DNA of 8,579 nucleotides from the NCBI GenBank assembly GCA_050946255.1, contig JBMNUL010000115.1, positions 1 through 8,579 on the forward strand, given 5' to 3'. The notes under the pieces are model-generated. The model ran no database searches, was not told where the DNA came from, and saw nothing but the letters and a program-made list of their open reading frames with translations. This DNA comes from JBMNUL01 sp050946255. Lineage in GTDB: Bacteria > Actinomycetota > Coriobacteriia > Coriobacteriales > CADBOM01. The position numbers were made by a program, and so were the translations under genes. Positions within the stretch are counted from its first letter, which is position 1. Each line of letters opens with the position of its first letter. Of the stretch, positions 4,579 through 8,579 are shown one piece after another.

Positions 4579-7413
4579 TTACATCGGGTTCTCCTGGAAC
4601 TCCTTGAGCCTCTGGTGCAGGTCCTCTCCCAGCCAGTAGTGGTCGTCCTGGAAGGGTTCGCCCTTCTTCTTGGCCTCGAGTCCAGCGAGAATCTTGTCCG
4701 GGGTTGCGGGAATCTGCCTGATTCGAACGCCGATTGCATTGTAGATGGCGTTGATCACGGACACGTGCGCGCCGGACAAGTAGACCTCGGATGCGCCAGA
4801 GGAACCGTGAGGTCCGGTCGGGCGCGGGGTCTCCTGGCAGATGACCTCGAGGTCATCGGGGATGTCCTCGATGTAGGGGAAGCCCATCTTGAGGAGGGTG
4901 ACCTGGGTCTTCGGGTCGCTGTAGTCCTCGCTGAGAGCGAACCCGATGGACTGTGCCATTCCGCCCATCGCCTGTCCCTCCAGGCCCTGGCGGGTGGAGA
5001 CGACTCCGACGTCGGTCGCACCGTGCATCGAGAGGCACTTGGTCTTGCCGGTCGTGGTGTCGACCTCCACGGTCGTGACATAGAAGCCGTAGGTGTACTC
5101 GGGGCTCGGGTTGCCCTGTCCATAGGTATCGTCGATTGGGCTCAGCCAACCTGAAGTATCCCAGACTCCGAGATACTTGATCTCGATGCCCTCGGCCTTC
5201 ATCTCATCATAGGTGCGGAGCGTGCCATCATCCTTGCGCATCGCATCGACGAGCTTGGTGCAGGCGTCCTTGATGGCGTTTCCGACCATGTAGTTGGAGC
5301 GGCTTGCAGCTGCAGCGCCTGAGATCGGGTCGATCTTGGTGTCGTTGAGGATCAGGTGGATGTCCTTCGGATCGATTACGAACCCGGCTTCGCGCAGGGA
5401 CTCGTGGGCATGCACCAGGGTTCCGATTGTGCCGCCCTGACCCTGCTCCTCCCAGGTGTCGTAGACGTTCACCCCACCGTCCTCGCGCAGCTCGACTGCC
5501 GCCTCGGCATGGTCGCCTGGGCCGGCCGAGCAGTTGTAGTGTGCGCAGGAGACTCCAACGCCTCGACGAACCTCGGGCCCATGGGTGGCGTTGAACTCCT
5601 CGACTTCCTTCTTCTTCTCGAGGTAGTAGGGCCTCATCTTGTCGATGAGCCCGGCCATCGGGTAGCAGCTGAAGCCATGCCCGTTGATCGAGGTGTCGCC
5701 CTCGCGGTAGACGTTGATGTACCTGAACTCCAGCGGGTCCATTCCGCATTCCTCGGCCAGTTCGTCCATCATCTGCTCCGAGGCGGTGTAGACCTGCGGG
5801 GACCCGAATCCACGGAACGCTGTGCTGAAGTCGTTGTTGGTGTAGGTGTCCTCTGAGATCCCTGCGACGTTGGGGATGTAGTAGGGAGCTCCCATGAAGC
5901 GCCTGCCCCTGGCGGCAACGTCGGAAGTCTCGACGTAGGCGCCCTTGTCGTAGCAGATCACGAAGTCCATTGCGGTGAGCTTGCCGTTCTCATCTGCGGC
6001 CATCTTGAGGTTGGTATAGGAAGGAGACCTCTTGCCGGTCCAGCGGGTGTGCTCCGCATAGTTTAGAACCATGGAGCAGGGTTTTCCGGTGGCAAGATGT
6101 GCGGCTGCCATGACCGCGAACGTTCCGGGTGAGAGCGAGTAGCCGAAGCTCGCACCGGTGTGGTTCTCTATCTCGCGCAGCTTGTCGGCCGGGATGCCCA
6201 GGCCGTCTGACGTGCACATCGCGGCCATGCTCAGGAACAGCGACTTGGTGTGAACTGTCAGCATTCCGTCCTCGTCGGTGTAGACCAAGGCGCATTCGGG
6301 CTCGATCGTCATGTGCGGCTGGCATTGGCTGTGATAGCTGTGCTCCAGCACGTGCGCTGATCTGGCAAAGACATCGCGGGTGTCCTCTCCTCTCATGACA
6401 GGGAGCTCCTCGAAGAGATTCGGGGATTCGGGATGAACTCTCTCGGCGTCCGGGTCGATTGCATCTAGTGCATCGGTGTATGCGGCTAGAGGCTCGTAGA
6501 CGACTTCCACAGCCGCCGCTGCATCGCGTGCGTGTTGCTCGGTATCGGCCGCGACGACCGCGACGACGTCTCCGATCCTTGCGACCTGCTTGTCGCAGAT
6601 GATCGGCCTCGTGTCCATCGGGCTGTAAACTCGCTTTGCGTCGTCGGGGAAGAAGATCTTGTTGGAGCCGGGAACGTCCTTGGCGGTGATGACCTTGTCG
6701 ACACCCGGCATTGCCTCTGCCTTGGAAGTGTCAATAGAGACGATCTTGGCATGTAGCTGGTCGGACTGCACCATTGCCAGACGGAGCACGCCCTCGGGAA
6801 GCTTCATTGCCAGGTCCGCGCCGTAGTCGGCTGTTCCGGTGACCTTGGAGAGAGCGTCGGGACGTGGGTAGTTGGTACCGTAGATCCGTTGGTCTTCTGG
6901 CATCTTGAACATCAGGTCTTCCATCGTCATCTCGCCGCGCATGACCTTGGCGGCCTCCATGACGGCGTCGACCAGGAACTTGTAGCCGGTGCATCGGCAG
7001 GCATTGCGGTTCTTCTGGAACCAGGCGCGCACTTCCTCGCGGGTTGGGTCTGGGTTCTCGTCGAGAAGCGCTTTGGCAGTGACGATGAACCCTGGAGTGC
7101 AGAATCCACATTGCACGCCACCGCATGCAATCCAGGCAAGCTGCAGGGGATGGAGGTTATTGGGTGTTCCGATTCCCTCGATTGTGGTTATATGGGAGAA
7201 CTCGGGGACGTTCTTCATCTTGCGGACGCAGGAGCGCACGACCTTACCGTCCATGATCACGTTGCAGGCGCCGCACATACCCTTGCCGCAGCCTATTTTC
7301 ACACCGGTGAATCCCATTCTCCTCAGCACCATTGCGAGAGTATCGTTCTCTGGGTCGCAGACGATCATCCTCTCGGCGCCGTTGATGGTGAGGAACATCT
7401 TCCTAAATGGCAT
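4579..7413 (-). CDS. mop: Mop-type molybdenum hydroxylase: aldehyde oxidoreductase, 2Fe-2S and Moco domains in one chain
   Basis: A 944-residue enzyme (from ATG 7413) that aligns from end to end, from memory, with Desulfovibrio gigas Mop (907 residues), which oxidises aldehydes to acids at a molybdopterin-cytosine-dinucleotide Mo centre. Plant-ferredoxin-type [2Fe-2S] ligands are C42, C47, C50, C62; the second [2Fe-2S] has C102, C105, C139, C141 in the 'ACRCTGY' context. The molybdopterin part follows: 'IEPECA' (370-375), 'GASFGYSLSPG' (420-430), 'AFRGFGSPQ' (532-540), 'EEQGQGG' (655-661) and 'GSSGASEVYLSGAH' (870-883), where Glu876 matches the catalytic Glu. There is no FAD domain. A C-terminal tail of about 35 residues extends past the usual end. 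An in-frame GTG at 7443 would add ten residues but would put a promoter-proximal repeat inside the gene. The exact substrate cannot be read from sequence. Followed by a strong terminator and then its likely redox partner. Confidence 0.93.
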   Translation of the reverse strand: MPFRKMFLTINGAERMIVCDPENDTLAMVLRRMGFTGVKIGCGKGMCGACNVIMDGKVVRSCVRKMKNVPEFSHITTIEGIGTPNNLHPLQLAWIACGGVQCGFCTPGFIVTAKALLDENPDPTREEVRAWFQKNRNACRCTGYKFLVDAVMEAAKVMRGEMTMEDLMFKMPEDQRIYGTNYPRPDALSKVTGTADYGADLAMKLPEGVLRLAMVQSDQLHAKIVSIDTSKAEAMPGVDKVITAKDVPGSNKIFFPDDAKRVYSPMDTRPIICDKQVARIGDVVAVVAADTEQHARDAAAAVEVVYEPLAAYTDALDAIDPDAERVHPESPNLFEELPVMRGEDTRDVFARSAHVLEHSYHSQCQPHMTIEPECALVYTDEDGMLTVHTKSLFLSMAAMCTSDGLGIPADKLREIENHTGASFGYSLSPGTFAVMAAAHLATGKPCSMVLNYAEHTRWTGKRSPSYTNLKMAADENGKLTAMDFVICYDKGAYVETSDVAARGRRFMGAPYYIPNVAGISEDTYTNNDFSTAFRGFGSPQVYTASEQMMDELAEECGMDPLEFRYINVYREGDTSINGHGFSCYPMAGLIDKMRPYYLEKKKEVEEFNATHGPEVRRGVGVSCAHYNCSAGPGDHAEAAVELREDGGVNVYDTWEEQGQGGTIGTLVHAHESLREAGFVIDPKDIHLILNDTKIDPISGAAAASRSNYMVGNAIKDACTKLVDAMRKDDGTLRTYDEMKAEGIEIKYLGVWDTSGWLSPIDDTYGQGNPSPEYTYGFYVTTVEVDTTTGKTKCLSMHGATDVGVVSTRQGLEGQAMGGMAQSIGFALSEDYSDPKTQVTLLKMGFPYIEDIPDDLEVICQETPRPTGPHGSSGASEVYLSGAHVSVINAIYNAIGVRIRQIPATPDKILAGLEAKKKGEPFQDDHYWLGEDLHQRLKEFQENPM

Positions 7414-7424
7414 GACAGTCACTC

Positions 7425-7488
7425 TTTCCCGTTTGAGTAGCACACAATAAACATTTCCCGTTTTGAGTAAATGATTTCCCTTTTGAGT
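7425..7488 (-). repeat. Three direct repeats upstream of mop, possible operator array
   Basis: On the minus strand the unit ACTCAAAACGGGAAA occurs three times: 7488-7475 (lacks the C), 7468-7454 (full) and 7438-7425 (one A fewer). The shared ACTC ends are 20 and 30 bases apart, close to two and three turns of the helix, so bound proteins would sit on one face. The array overlaps the likely promoter and ends 11 bases before the mop ATG. This suggests binding sites for a regulator; none is encoded in the window. Confidence 0.6.
7446..7451 (-). promoter_or_regulatory. Candidate TATA-like box of mop (TTTATT)
   Basis: TTTATT on the minus strand directly follows a purine-rich CGGGAAATG that could act as a BRE if the organism is archaeal. 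Transcription would start roughly 25 bases on, near 7424, giving a leader of about ten bases. It lies between the second and third direct repeats. In a bacterium it would not be a convincing -10. Confidence 0.3.
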
Positions 7489-7861
7489 GCAATCTCGCCT
7501 ACAAAGTTGAAAGATATCTTAGCAGACGCACAAGATTAGAAAAGTAAAAATGACGTTATTGATACTTCTGGGTTAAATAAATGGCATTTTTCCAGCATTT
7601 CGGTATTCATGTTTTGAATCTCATGTCTAATTAGTAATGAATCCAAGTTGAAACTAGAAATTTTCTTGACAATAGCTGAAAACTTGAATGAAAATATTAA
7701 ACTTTTAATTTCTTTTTTATTCTTCTTTTTTCACATGAGATTCCAGCCGCATCCTGTGTGCTTATTGAATAACGGAAAGCCCATCCAAGAAGAGATCTCC
7801 CAGGATTCAAGCACATCTTGCATCTAATTCCTTTGAGGAACCGGAAGGATCCATATAAGAA
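7489..7861. other. AT-rich intergenic region without a recognisable gene
   Basis: Between the methyltransferase terminator and the mop repeats I see no credible gene, tRNA or riboswitch. The core 7501-7740 is about 28% GC by hand count, against GC-rich neighbours. A pyrimidine-rich run (plus strand, about 7701-7731) is followed by a moderately GC-richer part (7741-7861). Within the latter, 7781-7795 and 7851-7865 match at 13 of 15 bases. Confidence 0.6.
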
Positions 7862-7890
7862 GAGAGCCCTCTGAAATCCAGAGGGCTCTC
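7857..7890 (-). terminator. Hairpin terminator after the MtgA-like gene
   Basis: A perfect 12-bp stem (GAGAGCCCTCTG, 7890-7879 on the minus strand, with CAGAGGGCTCTC, 7873-7862) closes a 5-base loop and is followed by TTCTT. It lies 29 bases after the stop codon. The T-run is interrupted, so it is weaker than the mop terminator in form, though the stem is very stable. The inverted repeat is symmetrical; no plus-strand gene would use it. Confidence 0.8.
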
Positions 7891-7919
7891 CAAAGTGCAA
7901 CTTGAATTGCAGAGCGTGC

Positions 7920-8579
7920 TTACTTGAGGCCTGCGATTCCAAGGAGCTCCTCGAGCTGGTCCTTGTCCTCAGCTGCAACTCCAGCCTCTGCAGCGTCGAC
8001 GATGAGCTTCTTCTCGGCGGCCTTGAGAGGACGACCGAAAACGCCATCGCGGAATGCGCCGATGTACTCGATGCCCATCTCGTCGTTTCCGATCAGAGCG
8101 TTGGCAGCGTACATAACACCCTGGAACTCCTTGACCAGCGGGTCGATGATTGCGCTGTCCATTCCAGCCTCCATGGCGAGGACCAGGAATGCCATGTTGA
8201 TCATGCGGCGATAGGGGAGGCCGAAGGAGATGTTGGAGAGACCCGAGGTGATGTGGATGCTCGGATACTGCTTCTTAACCTCGCGGGTGACCTCTGCGAA
8301 CATGATCAGGGACTCCTCGTTTGCTCCGAGGGTCTCCACCAGCGGGTCGATGTAGACGCGGTTGGGAGCGATGTCATGCTTCTTCATCTGCTCCATGACT
8401 CGGGTGAAGACCTCGAGACGTCCCTCTGCATCCTCGGGGATTCCGGAGTTGTCGCAGAGAAGGGCGACGACGCCCCAGTCGGTTCCCTCGATCTTGGGGA
8501 GAACGATGTCGCACTTGTCGCCCTCCATGGAGACGGAGTTGATGATTCCGGGCTTGTTGCAGAACTCCATAGCAGCCTG
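7920..8579 (-). CDS. Methyltetrahydrofolate:corrinoid methyltransferase, MtgA-like, N-terminus outside the window
   Basis: The last 219 residues of a pterin-binding TIM-barrel methyltransferase of the AcsE/MtgA type, which moves a methyl group between a corrinoid protein and tetrahydrofolate (or tetrahydromethanopterin in archaea). The first codons at the window edge (CAG GCT GCT) are in frame and open before the ATG at 8570, and 'IINSVS' falls where a mid-barrel strand lies in AcsE, so the real start is beyond 8579. Diagnostic stretches are 'NSGIPEDAEGR', 'VYIDPLVETLG', 'SGLSNISFGLPYRRMIN' (its Asn corresponds to the pterin-contacting Asn of AcsE) and 'MDSAIIDPL'. The C-terminal tail is Ala/Glu-rich. 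Codons are strongly biased (ATC, AAG, GAG), suggesting high expression. A hairpin follows, so it is probably not in the mop operon. Its corrinoid partner and substrate methyltransferase (MttB family) are not visible. The alternative, MtrH, has a different motif pattern. Confidence 0.88.
   Translation of the reverse strand, partial: QAAMEFCNKPGIINSVSMEGDKCDIVLPKIEGTDWGVVALLCDNSGIPEDAEGRLEVFTRVMEQMKKHDIAPNRVYIDPLVETLGANEESLIMFAEVTREVKKQYPSIHITSGLSNISFGLPYRRMINMAFLVLAMEAGMDSAIIDPLVKEFQGVMYAANALIGNDEMGIEYIGAFRDGVFGRPLKAAEKKLIVDAAEAGVAAEDKDQLEELLGIAGLK

Noticed and set aside
3224..4639. A 471-codon open frame on the plus strand.
   Set aside because: It lies opposite the flavo-iron-sulfur gene, whose motifs are unmistakable; the plus frame shows no family motif and crosses the mop terminator. 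It is an antisense by-product of GC-rich coding DNA.
7425..7488. Three repeats as a small CRISPR array.
   Set aside because: Units are only 14-15 bases, gaps are 6 and 15 bases, and no cas gene is present; they overlap a promoter instead.
7666..7695. Plus-strand TTGACA with an AT-rich -10-like stretch.
   Set aside because: No plus-strand gene follows; it would transcribe antisense into the MtgA-like gene, and such matches are expected by chance in AT-rich DNA.
7792..7799. GAGATCTC palindrome.
   Set aside because: Eight bases without flanking symmetry or a phased partner; consistent with chance.
7697..8047. A 116-codon minus-strand frame crossing the end of the MtgA-like gene.
   Set aside because: It overlaps the methyltransferase in another frame, runs through its terminator hairpin, and its translation is Ser/Arg-rich without any recognisable domain.

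Overview
The window is a leftward-transcribed (minus-strand) cluster built around a molybdenum hydroxylase of the Mop aldehyde oxidoreductase type, next to the 3' part of a methyltetrahydrofolate/corrinoid methyltransferase gene. All six genes I can support are on the minus strand. The contents (oxygen-sensitive Fe-S proteins, HdrB-type cysteine-rich domains, corrinoid C1 chemistry) point to a strict anaerobe. Coding DNA is GC-rich and the one long intergenic stretch is AT-rich. Frequent AGA/AGG and some ATA codons and a TATA-like box would suit an archaeon such as a Thermoplasmatota/Methanomassiliicoccales relative. Two GC-rich hairpins followed by T-rich runs would suit a bacterium. I cannot decide between them from this sequence.

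Layout in the direction of transcription (right to left): (1) 8579-7920, an MtgA-like methyltransferase missing its N-terminus, closed by a perfect 12-bp hairpin; (2) 7919-7414, an intergenic region of about 500 bases with an AT-rich core (about 28% GC over 7501-7740 by hand count) and three direct repeats just before the next gene; (3) 7413-4579, a single-chain Mop-type aldehyde oxidoreductase with two [2Fe-2S] sites and a molybdopterin domain, closed by a strong hairpin plus T5 terminator; (4) 4444-2111, a 777-residue flavo-iron-sulfur protein (GltD-like Fe-S/FAD part, ferredoxin-like part, two CCG domains and an unassigned C-terminal domain); (5) 2107-1382, a SAM methyltransferase that I recognise as TrsM-like (DVU_1556 family); (6) 1385-312, an XdhC-type Moco maturation protein; (7) 228-1, the first 76 residues of a probable TrsS-type radical SAM protein that runs off the window.

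How they may work together: Mop oxidises an aldehyde or similar substrate and has no FAD subunit in the window. The flavo-iron-sulfur protein, also encoded as a single chain, is the obvious candidate to take its electrons. Its FAD module seems to lack the NAD(P)H-binding insertion, so its acceptor may be a disulfide, ferredoxin or another Fe-S protein rather than NAD(P). XdhC would mature and insert the sulfurated Mo cofactor. The TrsM-like methyltransferase and the radical SAM protein form a conserved but functionally unassigned pair seen beside Mop genes in other anaerobes, as I recall it; they are the best candidates here for undescribed chemistry, perhaps a modification of the enzyme or its cofactor.
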